In this document: in pieces, positions 11,740-22,395 of the stretch
Numbering within the stretch: position 1 is the stretch's first letter
Layout: each line of letters starts with the position of its first letter
Origin: Setophaga petechia
Taxonomy: Eukaryota > Chordata > Aves > Passeriformes > Parulidae
Assembly: GCA_024362935.1 (NCBI GenBank)
Contig: JANCRA010000124.1
Span: 868,001 to 932,000 of the forward strand
Length of the DNA stretch: 64,000 bases
Reading direction: 5' to 3'
Program-made: the position numbers and the translations under genes
The notes under the pieces: generated by a model
The model's input: the letters and a program-made list of their open reading frames with translations, nothing else
Told to the model about the DNA's origin: nothing
Databases searched by the model: none

Positions 11740-12244
11740 TTTACTTAAAACATTCACCTCATAATTACCAGTTGATACTCTAATTACGTTTGTATACAAA
11801 TCTGGAATGACTTTTCCAGGCAGGAAATATTTCATTGCACTGATGGAGCTTGAGGACTGTGAAAGAAGAATATATTCATAATTCAATAGGAAGACTATTA
11901 CAAGCAAAATGTTAAATTAATATAAGCTACCTCCATATTAATGCATAAAGCTCAAGAAAATGTGGAGGATCTGGAAGTCTTCCTACATGACGTGGATATA
12001 TGGTTGTTACTACTAAGATTTGTTAGCAAGACTTCAGTGATTAAGGGTTGAAATTCTTGGTGGAGACCTATTTACAAACTGATAAGAGGAGTAAAAGAGG
12101 ATAAGTTGTGGTATAATGCTGATTTTAACCAGTTTATTGACAGCTTAGTTTTTGAGGTTACTGAGTCCTGTAAATGATAAAGTACTGGATATAATTAAAA
12201 CAAAACAAAACAAAACTGTAAATTCAGATTTAAGAGCCAGTGAA
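11740..12244. other. AT-rich spacer with an (AAAAC)n patch
   Basis: The only structure is a short AAAAC repeat at about 12197-12215, just upstream of the CR1 fragment. It does not correspond to a CR1 terminus. Confidence 0.6.
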
Positions 12245-12575
12245 TTGAAGGGTCTAGAGCACAAGGGTTATGAAGAGCAGCTGAGTGAGGTGAAGTTGTT
12301 TAGCCTGGAAAAAATGAGGCTCAGGAGACAGCTTATCCCTCTTTACAATGACATGAAAGGAGGTTGTAGGGAGATGAGGGTTAGTCTATTCTTGCAAGTA
12401 ACAAGCAACAGGATGAGAGGAAATGGCCTCAAGTTTTACCTGGAGATGTTTAGATTGGATATTAGGAAAAACCTCTCTGCTTAGGGGTGGTCAGGCACTT
12501 GAACAGGCTAGAACAGGGAAAGTGGTTGAGTCACCATCCCTTGAGGTATTTCAAAGAGGTGTAGGCCTGCCACCA
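12245..12575 (+). mobile_element. CR1 LINE fragment, 3' UTR-proximal part (plus strand)
   Basis: Classic CR1 sense landmarks appear in order. These are GAGCAGCTGAGTGAG (about 12274), TTTAGCCTGGAAAAAATGAGGCTCAGG, GGAGGTTGTAGGGAG, AGCAACAGGATGAGAGGAAATGGCCTCAAG, TTTAGATTGGATATTAGGAAAAA, GGGTGGTCAGGCACTTGAACAGGCT and GAGTCACCATCCCTTGAGG. The fragment stops near GGTGTAGGCCTGCC, before the terminal GATGATCT and octamer repeats, so the 3' end is lost or too degraded to see. An open frame of 110 codons across it (12152-12484) lies in a noncoding or degraded part of CR1 and should not be called a gene. Confidence 0.9.
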
Positions 12576-13424
12576 CCACTAATAAACCTTTGGATAGTTC
12601 CCAGAAGTTTTACTTCCTCTGTCACCAAAGTAATGCAAAAAATGTGACTAATGCTCTGTGACAGCTCATTCTAGTAAGGCTGGCATAAATTCAATCACCA
12701 AACTAGCAGTAAATGTATGCAAATGATTAATGATCTGCTAATGTCTTCTCTGAAAATTGGGCACATACATACCTTAATGAATGTACTCAACAATATGCAA
12801 ATGCCAGTGTTCCCAAGATAAAATTATCATTGTAGGGAGATATTTCTACACAAGTGTAATTAAAACACAGTAAGGCTACAATACTCTGTAACTGAAAAGT
12901 GGAAAAAAAAAAAGTTCAAAATCTTCATACTGAAAAAATGGCTACTTCCATCAAACATACCTTATTAAGCCAACAAGTGTTTGAAGCATATGTGTAGTTT
13001 AAAATCTAATCAAGAATATATTTCAGGATAGGCCTAACTTTCCACTCTGCTGTATGCTAACATACCTAACCTTTTTCACCAATTTAAAGTTTAATTTGAT
13101 GATTTTTTTAGAGCTTCATAGGGAAAGAAGAGTTTTTTGTGATATGGGATATGAGACATAACGTTACTTAAAAGACAGCTAGGCAATGGTGGGAGTCAAT
13201 CATGCAAGCTGTAGTACCCTCTGGGAATGTGACTCAAAGGTGATGGGAGCCATGGAACAGCTAAATAACAGGTTCTGCCTGGACTAAACATTCAATTTCT
13301 GCAGAAATGGAAAGGAAAAAAAAGGTTTGGGGAAAATGTACCATTCTTTATTTTATAGTTTTGTTAAAAATATTTGCAAGAAAAATTCCAAATGTCTTTA
13401 TAAACACATACCTGGAAAAAGATA

Positions 13425-13560
13425 CCATGTATTATATTAACTGCAATATATTGTACAATACAATGTATTGTAGTAAGTACAAGATATTGTATGGTACAAT
13501 ATAGTGTATTAGATTGTATTATATAATGTAATGTGTTAGCTATAATATATGGCATATGTT
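13425..13560. repeat. Low-complexity TATTGTACAATA-type palindromic repeat
   Basis: Degenerate units built on TATTGTA and its complement TACAATA recur through about 130 bp. A perfect 12-bp palindrome TATTGTACAATA sits at 13449-13460. ATATTGTA-TGG-TACAATAT forms an 8-bp-arm hairpin at 13484-13502. Frames of 65-72 codons on both strands arise only from this repeat. Confidence 0.7.
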
Positions 13561-13936
13561 TTACTAGGCAGTAGATATGCAACTGCTCTTCTAGAGATTG
13601 TATTTAGCTTCACAGAGGGATCATTACTAATTACAGCTTGGAATGTTACTCATTCCCAGAGCCTTGGAAGAATAAGAAAATGAATATGTGAATGCTGAAA
13701 GGTCATATACAGGGAAACAGTTGCTCAGGTATTGTCTCCTAGTAAGATCATCTGGAAGATATTTTCCATTCAAATAAGGGTGAGGGTTTTGTTAGAAAAT
13801 ATCGATAAATGCATACAAAGAACAACCTAAAAGTAGGTGAAATCAGGCTTAAGGAGCTCTTGGCCTCATACGGTTCTGGTTGGGTGAGAGGAAAAGCACT
13901 AGTGAACTCAGTCATCTGTGTCCTGTAGGAGTGACA

Positions 13937-13955
13937 GGATGCAGGTCCTGCATCC
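13937..13955. repeat. Compact inverted repeat GGATGCAGG-T-CCTGCATCC
   Basis: Two 9-bp arms match perfectly around a single T. This is a near-perfect palindrome with no associated element. Confidence 0.85.
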
Positions 13956-16900
13956 CTAGTTCCTCCTTCTCAGAACAATAACCATCTCCTGTCCTTGCAA
14001 AACCAACCTGATGAGTTATACACTCTGTTGTAGGTGTTTTGCCGTGCTCAGCCCCAACTCTGCAACCACTTAGACAGGATCAGATTTACTACCAGTACTT
14101 AGTCAAAAAAAACCAAACCTAGCCCACTTTAAGTGGTCCATGCTATGTCTCATAGCTCATAAGGTGACATACTTTGTAAATTGCAAATGATATCAGGAAG
14201 AATCAAACAAAGAAAAAGTATTCGTATAAATATGGAAGAGAAAACACAATGTCTGTAGGGGTCTGTGTTCACAGGAGGGCAGAGTACCACTGACACACAA
14301 TAAAACCTTAATATAACTTCACTTATGTTAACCTAAGAAACAGATTTAGAATTGCCCGTGGTGAAAGACTAGTATACTAGTGTATCATTGTCCCAGCCTA
14401 ACCATAAAGCCTTAACATTGATACAGAAATTGGCCAGATAAAATCTTTCTAACACAAGTTTGAGTATTAGAAAGCTGCATTCTTTACTGTAGTGTGCTGA
14501 TCACTCACAGAATCCTTCCTTTAACTGAGTACCCCTGAACTGGGTAAATGCTAAAAGCAGAGTTTAATCATACACACTGTTGGCATGTTCATTGGCTGTC
14601 CCTGATTACTGGGATGTACATGAATTACTTTATTTTACATAGTCACACTCTCTTTTTGGAAGTCCTTATATGGTTCTTTGGGGTTTGTCTTCAATGTCCA
14701 GTGTCCTTTTTATGTCCCTCTTCCTCAGCTATCATTCTGAGCAACCAAAGCAATATGGTCACTTTACATAACTTCTGCTTTGTCGGCGTTGCAAAGCTAA
14801 GCTGGCATCCTGTTATGTTTTGCATGACTTCTGTTTGCTTAAGTTACATGCTTTGTTTCTCCAAAGCTGTGCTATTTTGTCAGAGTAAAATTTTTTTCTG
14901 TTCTAGTGTCCTTATCGCTGTATTTGTAAGACAACAATTAAACTGCTGATATTGTAATGAAAAGATTTTTTCACTTGCTCATTTAATATGATTTGTAGAA
15001 CTTAGGACAGAAAGTGCAAAAATGGCGTGTTTAGGGTGTGTAGACCAATGAAAGCAGAGATTGCATCTGACCTCTGAGTAGTTTCAGGGAATGGTGTCCC
15101 CTGAGGAAGAGCTGCAAGATGAAGACATAGTAATAGGAAGATGTTATGATTTGTCACTTTTGGATCAGCTCAGCAAGTGACTCAGTAATGATGAATCTGT
15201 CCAGAAAATTGAGTGAATGAAGGCCAGAGAGCCATAGGTCATGTTGTCTCAGCAGTTAAATGGAAAAATCAAGGATGACAAGGGTGGGGTCAGCAGAAGA
15301 GGGCCAGCATTGTTACCACCAGATCGTAAGCATCAGCTGCTATGGTGGCTGTTCTTTTAGCAGATTACCCTGGCCACATGCAACATCCTAAGGCCTTAAG
15401 CCATCAACAGGGATGCTTAGGAACAAAAGCAGGCCTTTCAGCACCAAAAAAAATCCAGGAATTTGGGTGCAGCAACCATAACCATAGCGGGGTACTGCTA
15501 ACTCTTCCATGACTGCATGCTGCAAAGGCTGTTGTAGACACCCACTGCCATCATCAAAGTAATCTCTTAGTTATCTTAGAATTGAACAGGGCTACACCAT
15601 AAGTGTAAACACTGTTGTCATGCTTGCATTATATTCATATATTGCAGTTGCATAAACTGTCACATTGCATATGCTATTAAACGTCATTATATAGACCTGG
15701 CATATTAAATAGCTCCTTTTTCCTTTTCTGGGCAATACGTCTTCATGATCATGCCTCCCCACCTCCAGAGCTTATCTTGCTACCTTTGCATGAGTTCTCT
15801 AAAACTTTCTGCCTGTGCTCCCTCCACCCATCCCCAGAGGCACTTGTCAATTATAGCTCTAATACTGTGTCAACACACACAGTGACATTCAACATGCTAG
15901 AATGGTCAAATAATCTGTAGCAAGGTCTGCCAGTCTAAAATGCTCCAGGTGGCCTAAAAATGGAGATGTAAATGAATAGAATTATTTTTTTTAATTATGA
16001 AACAAAAGGGGTAATAGAACATGTACTGTGATTACTAGTGATGGTTCTACTGCTGTTTTGTGGCATACTACATTTAGCAACTGTTTATAAGTAACTAAAG
16101 AAACCTGTTCTGATGGAGGAATTGCAAATACTGGCATGAACACAACATTCAAATGCTTCTTCTCTGGACTAGTGTGTTATTTTCTCTAGTCTATAAAGAA
16201 GGACTTGATGCACAAAGACAATAAAAATTTGCAATAACATGGAAAATTTTCTCCTTGTCAAGTAGAAGTTTCAACAGCCCCAGCAGTTTGACTAAATGAC
16301 TCTTAGCCCAGCTATTTTCTGGCATAGCAGTGGGGGAAAATACATTGGTCACGTAGCACAGCTCACTGAGTGGCAAAGTGAGACTTTTTAATGCAAATAT
16401 ACAGTTCTTAGTCTAGAAACAAAGTGGTCTTCACTGAGTTTTCTGTTGTCTGAGAGACAATAAAACCCAAGGACCTGTGTATGAAATTTCTGTTCTAGTA
16501 CTGACACAGATCAGATGGAAGGGATGAGGAAAGCTAACCACAGACTGTTTCATGGGGTAAGGCAAATGTTTGGGTTGTTCCACAACCAAATCTCTGACCC
16601 TTGGCATGAAATTTTGGCTTCATCTTGATAATGGAGCAGTAAGGTGCCGAAAATATTCTCTACCTTTCATAGACAAGAGGGAATGTTTGGGGATGTTCTC
16701 TCCTCTTCAATGATAAAAAAAAGGGGAACGAAATTTCCTGACAGTTTCGAGTGCTTGTGAAAGTTCATCTCATGACAAACATGTAAAAGCCTTGATGTAG
16801 AAAATGTTCATTTGCAATTCTCCTGGATATATAAGGTGTCCTGTTAATAAACAGTTAAATAGTCTCTCCATTGTGTCAGAGAACACCACAAGTTATTGAT

Positions 16901-17074
16901 ATTGAGTTTATCTCTTCAATGTTCAAACTATTAGACAGTCTACTCCTCACAAAACATACATCACATAAAATGCAATACATGACTTCACATTTGGCAAGTG
17001 TTCAATTTATATCTGAATTTTTGTGATCTTTATTTTTGCAGATCTTTTATTTTTGTATATAATTTTTATGATAT

Positions 17075-17102
17075 ACAATTGTGTTGAACACAACACAATT
17101 GT
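17075..17102. repeat. 12-bp-arm inverted repeat
   Basis: ACAATTGTGTTG (17075-17086) and its exact complement CAACACAATTGT (17091-17102) flank the loop AACA. It lies in AT-rich DNA about 370 bp upstream of the plus-strand LTR and seems independent of it. Confidence 0.85.
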
Positions 17103-17475
17103 CAATTATCAGCTGGTTCAGATGTAGTAAGTGGAATAAACCAAAATTCTCTATCCTGCTAACCCTGGAGATACCAGTGTTTCCATTTCAGAGGAAACAT
17201 TTGGGCTGTGTTGGAGTGAATTAATAGCATGATGACTACGCATAAGTAGAGTTGGTAACTGCAGCAGACCCAAAAATATACACCTCAGTTCGTTTGGGAA
17301 GTTTGCCCCATGGCCCTTGTAAGAGTACCTGATGGCCACATGTAAGCACACATCAGCGTATGTGTTTGTGTCAATGCATACAGACCAAAAGGATCATCTG
17401 TAACTGGGGGATTGTCTTTGTACACATGGGTTCAAAAATATTGTGTCATGATCTGTTGGTTTGGAATATCATACA

Positions 17476-18884
17476 TGTCACATTGCCTTGACTTGGCACA
17501 GCCTGGTTTTCCATTGCCAGGGAGAGCCTGTGAGAAGGCCCTCTGTGAGAAGCTACTGGAAGCTTCCACCATGTCCGAGAAAGCCAATCCCTGATGGCTC
17601 TGAAGATGGACATGCTTCTGAGCAAATAGAGAGGTTGGTAACTCCTCTGTTTTGATGTATTTATGGAGAAAATTAAAACAGGGCAAGCGCAGTTTTTCCA
17701 GGGATAGTGAGGTGCCACTGCCACCACGATCGTGGCGCAGCCTGCGGGTATGTACCACTGTGGCTGCCACTGTCTCAGCACAGCTCGTGGCAGGCCCGGC
17801 CTGCCTAGCCACTCCTGGCCAGCAGTGCCACAGCTAGAAGGACAGGGGTGGCAGTGGTGGCTTCTCCTTCCCGACGCCCCTCACGAAGAGAGGCATTACA
17901 TGGTGCCAGTGCCATGCTGGCTGCCACTGCATGCAGGCAGCAGGGACACATGGCTGATAGTGCAAAGGTGGTAGGCACCTCCCAGGGTGGAGCCTAGACG
18001 AGATGGACCTCTTGGCCCTGCAGGATTCTGCAGAATACTTTGAATTGGTGAAACTTGTTGGCAATGGTACCTATGAGCAGCAGTTTTACTTCTGGTCAGA
18101 GAAGAGGAGGAAGTTAAGATGTGAGAGAAAACATGGTGACACCAAGGTCAGAGAGAAAGAAAAAGAAAGGGAGAAGGTTCTCCAGGCATCAGAGTCGAGA
18201 TTCTTCTGCAAGCTGTAGTGAGGACTATGACGAAACAAATTGTCCCTCTGTAATACATTAAGTTCATGTGGAGATCCACTCGCAGTTCATAAGTGCTCAC
18301 GCTGGAGCAGGTGGATGCTCAAGAAAGCTGTGATCCAGTGGGAGACCTGAATAGAGAAAAAAGGGCCCCTGCTTCCAGAAATAGAGGCAGGGCCCTTGCT
18401 TCCAAACTAGAGCAGCCTATCCTTGAAAGACTGAACCCAGTGGACGAGTGACTCATGGCCCAACAGTTTTGGCATGACTGTTTGGTCCTGTTCCTGTGGA
18501 AGGGACCCCATGGCATAGCAGAGGAAAGATTCCTCTCCTGAGCGAATAGGAAAAGATCTTGAATAATGAGCTGACCAAAACCCCCATGCCCTGTCTCCCT
18601 GCACTCTTGGTGGGAAGGAGGGAGGAGCTGGGGGGGAAAAAAGGTGTTTTAAAGGCCTCTTTTACTTCTCATTATTCTCATCTGACTCTATTAGTAATAT
18701 ATTTACCTTATACCTTTAAATCTAAACATTTTTTTGCCCTTAGAGTGTTTTTCTCACACTACTTATCACAACTCATGAGCCCTTCATTGTTTTTTTTCCC
18801 TCTCCTCTGTACAACTGCAGCAGAAGAGGGTGAGGGAATTGCTTTCATGGGTGCCTGGTGTTTGGCCAATATTAAACCACAACA
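17476..18884 (+). mobile_element. ERVL-type LTR (plus strand) interrupted by captured host sequence
   Basis: The left part (about 17476-17695) has the LTR block GTGAGAAGCTACTGGAAGC...CCACCATGTCCGAGAAAGCC and a TATA-like GTATTTATGG near 17659. The right part (about 18081-18884) resumes with GAAGAGGAGG...GATGTGAGAGAAAAC, then GACACCAAGGTCAGAG, the GCTGGAGCAGGTGGATGC and GACTGAACCCAGTGGACGAG tandem units, and TAATGAGCTGACC. It ends GTGCCTGGTGTTTGGCC...TTAAACCACAACA at 18884, the expected 3' end of this family. The LTR polyadenylation signal seems decayed (AGTAATATATTT near 18692). The copy at 10995-11739 shows the same blocks without the roughly 380-bp insert. The exact 5' terminus and the target-site duplication are unclear. 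Confidence 0.82.
17700..18080 (+). pseudogene. Captured 5' mRNA fragment of a TNIK/MINK1/MAP4K4-type kinase inside an LTR
   Basis: Codons from 17991 to 18080 read SLDEMDLLALQD, then SAEY, then FELVKLVGNGTYEQ. From memory of the family, 22 of 30 residues agree with the N-terminus of TNIK. MINK1 and MAP4K4 are close seconds. The match includes most of the glycine-rich ATP loop GNGTYxQ, with the third glycine replaced by Glu. The position of the original start codon (near 17967-17970) is no longer ATG. The upstream 260 bp are GC-rich and full of GTGGCTGCCACTG-like units, as a CpG-decayed 5' UTR would be. The match runs without a gap across the place where I recall these genes having the exon 1/exon 2 junction, which points to a spliced mRNA source. 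The kinase similarity stops at 18080, where LTR sequence resumes. The rest of the kinase is missing, so it cannot encode an enzyme. An ATG at 18003 opens a 71-codon frame that soon leaves the kinase homology. Confidence 0.75.
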
Positions 18885-21800
18885 CACACCTTCAGGTGTT
18901 TTTTCCTGTAAATGATGTTCCCTGGTAACCCATGCCTCACCTATGGCATAGTCTAGGGCATGAGCCAGGAATTGAAGTATATTGCTTTCCTTTTCTTGTT
19001 CTCTAATACTGGACCTTCTTAACACTATCTTGTCAGAGAGAAAGGGCTAGATGCCCTTCTCAAAGCTGCACATGCTACAGATGTGCAGCTTGTGCTGTGT
19101 TTTACTGTCTACTAAAAACTCTACTGATATCATCTGACTTCTCCAGCTTGTGACTTACTCCTTCCCTGCCTTTTTGCTTGCCCGTGTTTGTGGACTCTCT
19201 TGAAAGAAAGTCCTTCCTGAAGAAGAAAGAGAAGTATTAGATTTTCTGTTCTGAAGAACAGCTACTACAAGTTCTTGCGCGGGCTCACATTACTTCTGCC
19301 TTTCTTTGTTTACCTTTCTCATCACCAGCTGTGTATTGGTATGTGTCCATTAAAAAACAGGTACAAGATATAGTTTAGTGAGTATGAAGGGGGCATGGCT
19401 TTGAGGAGGGACACTGGACACACAGCTGACCTTTAAAAGATGTGTAAATTTGATCAATAGTTATCTTTAAATAATAAAATAAAAAAAGTGTCAGTATCCC
19501 CATGGCTTTTTGCCTGAGATAAAAAAGCTGAATTATCCAGATGGAGGGTGGAGGGGAGAGAAAGATATAGAAGAAAACACCACTTTCTTAACCAAAGGTT
19601 TTGCTCAGCATGGAACTTGGCTTAGACTTCTAAGCCAGCCTCTCCTGTGTTTCTGGTGCCAATAATCTAAAAATACTGTATCTTCCAAAGCCACAAGCAA
19701 CCATGACATGAGCACAGCCGCTACATAAAGCAAAAATGGGAGGCGCTAAAGAGCTGAAAACGTCCAGTTTCTAAGCATGTGTTTGCAAGCCAAGCTGATG
19801 CGTGCCTGCAAACATTTTTTGTACATTTCACTAGTGATTTCAACATCATGATGATTGCAGACAAAGCGAAGCTGATGACAGGAATTAAGTCTGGGACAAA
19901 GATGTGTATCTGTTTAAGAGGGAACACTTGGCAGGACATAAAGGTGTGCAAAGGGAGAGGGTGTAAGATGAGAAGACTGTAAGAAAACTGTTCCTCCTCT
20001 TCCAGAAGCGCTGGATACTGTGTGGCTATTTATTTTTTCTGACAGCTAACTGAAGACCCCACAGACGGACACTGAGCTGTTCATAGCCCTGAAGCAGAGC
20101 CCCTGGAAATCCACAACCTGAACTATAAAACTGCAGCTGTGGAGCAGTTGCTGTTGTGTGAGGAGCACAGCTAATAAAAGCCAGTTTTACATGGTGCAAT
20201 GTGCTATGTCTCCTTTGCCCCTTCCCATCACATCACATCCTCTTCCAGGAGGGGAAACCCCTAGCCCTGATGGAAGCACTGCTTTCGGCTTGGGCAGAGG
20301 ACAGTGCATGGCCAGGAGGTCCCTTGACATTATGTTCACAACTGGGAGTGATGGCTGGTGCCCCTCTCTGCAGCCTCACTGCCGCCTCCTTCCTCTGCCC
20401 GTGTGAAACGCATCTCTGAACTTGGCTGCATTGACTCAGATTTCATAATGGGTTATTAAGGAATGGGAAAAGAGAGGAACTAACACCATTGTTGCAGCTG
20501 AAACAGTATGGTTTCAGTTCAGTTTCCCAAGGGAAACCAGGCTACAGAGGCAGTGCCTGTGTAGCTAAAATGAGAGGCTGTGCAAGGAGAGGTCAGAGAG
20601 CTGTCATACCCCTGTGAGACTATCCACTGCTGTGCAGGCATGGCCTCCTGGGACCAGGACAGAATGTAATTCTCCATTCCCACTACCAGTTTGGCCATGT
20701 CTTTTGTTAAGTGGTTTTACTTCCAGTAACATTCAGGTTAATTTTCCCCTGGTTAAAATATCACTGAGCACTTGACACTTGTCATCACTGGGTTCTTGAA
20801 TTGGGTTACTTCACACACGCTTCAAATGAGTAAAAAAAATTATTCTGTCTGATTAGCTGATAGAGGAATATAAATTCACTTGACCTGATAGAAGTCTGTG
20901 ATTTTTTTTAGTGTTATATGAGGTTCCTATTTAATCCTCAAAGTTACAAAAAGATAAGGCTACATGAGAGAAACAAGGCAACCACAGACTGTTCTAGGCA
21001 AATTTTAATCTCAAAAAAAAGTCTTGTCCCGTCTCTCTTACATTTCTTCAGGAGGTTTTGAGCCTTTGTTTTGGCAGACTTTCCTTACTTTCCTTTCTTT
21101 ATGCTTACGTGCCTCACAGACACTCGATCTGTAATATTGAATTGATCATCTCGTTATCTGTTTTCTCTTTCTCAGGGATGTGGCTATTCCAAACAACACA
21201 TTTGATTTCTTCAACTCTTAAAATGCCACACATTCATCACAACATTATTATCTGTGACTGGTAAGCAGGAGTTTAGACCAGCCTTTTCCATTCTGGCTTT
21301 GATGCTGCAAAATATGATGTTCTCGTATTGCAGCTTAGATGACTTCAGTCTTTGTAATATCACATTGCTTCCTTTTTTTCCTGTCTTCCTTACCAAATAT
21401 AGGTGACTTCTTGTCACTGTCAAGGTTTTTCCCATGCCAACCTCTACTTTTCTTTCTTCAATAAAGTGATTGATACTGCAGAGTAGTTCACTGTGCCAGA
21501 ATTTCCTCCACCTCATTTTCAGGTGAACGTCTTTGGACTTTCTTTCTGGTTGCCCCTTACACTCAGAGAAGAACAACAAATTGCATTAGTGAGGTTTACT
21601 ATCAGCTGGCTCACACAACAGCTGTGTCTGTTACACTGCCTTATTGTGCTCTATCAAGTCTCAAAAAAGCTATTATTTCATTCCATGTTTTCACAGAATA
21701 CAGCATAACTAAGCACTCTTCGACTTCCCAATGATACCAATAGCAAGTGTAGCTCAGAACTGAAGGAAATTACATGTCCTGAAGCCACTGGTGCCCACAA

Positions 21801-22325
21801 ACGCTGGTGCTCTCATGTTTACTGTGGGAAGAACATAACTGGGCATTTTCACTTCTGAGCATGAATTATTATCTCATGAATTCAGGTCTGCACTGAGACA
21901 ACATATTACTCAAATCATTAACCTTCATGTCCTAAGGCATTTTACACAGGCTTAAAGCTGAGTGTCTTTTTAAAAGGTTTCAGGAATGTGCCTGTCATCT
22001 TTAAAATTGTCATTTTACTTCAGTCTTCTGAAACCTGTGCTACCAGAAAAAATTCCTCTCACTTCCTAGCATTAATTCCAACAGTAGATGATTTCTTTTC
22101 AAGTATTACTGAAAAGGTTAAAGGAGACCTTAGGACCAGTGCAAATTGAAACAAGAGTATATGTAAAAAGGAAGCAAGTTACTTTTGTCAGCAAGAGAAA
22201 AGAAAAGCTTTTTTTTCATCTGGCTGAGTTTTTACATAGTTTTGTTTTAATAAAAGCCTTTATATGCATGTTGTCTCTTCATCGGGGAAAACAAAAAGCC
22301 TGAGGACTCCTTGTGATGTAAGTTA

Positions 22326-22395
22326 GGAGGGGGCTATGAATATAAAGACTGAATCTGCTCGGAGGGGGCTGTGGATATAAAGACTGAATCTACTC
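22326..22395. repeat. 35-bp tandem duplication (two copies)
   Basis: The unit at 22326-22360 begins GGAGGGGGCTATGAATATAA and is repeated at 22361-22395 with three substitutions. The copies abut directly. No coding or regulatory context is evident. Confidence 0.92.

Larger units (their letters stand above)
12576..17475. other. Long AT-rich noncoding stretch
   Basis: I see no gene and no clear transposable element in nearly 5 kb. The longest frame (14548-14949, 133 codons, Cys/Phe-rich) has no domain I recognise. Short palindromes are listed separately. Confidence 0.6.

Noticed and set aside
12152..12484. 110-codon plus-strand frame
   Set aside because: Entirely explained by the CR1 fragment, and not the part of CR1 that encodes reverse transcriptase.
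14548..14949. 133-codon plus-strand Cys/Phe-rich frame, possible membrane protein
   Set aside because: No family resemblance, no regular membrane-segment spacing and no splice or promoter context.
18003..18218. A functional small protein starting with the kinase-like segment
   Set aside because: Only the first 26 codons are kinase-like; the rest is LTR sequence read through, with no reason to think it is translated.
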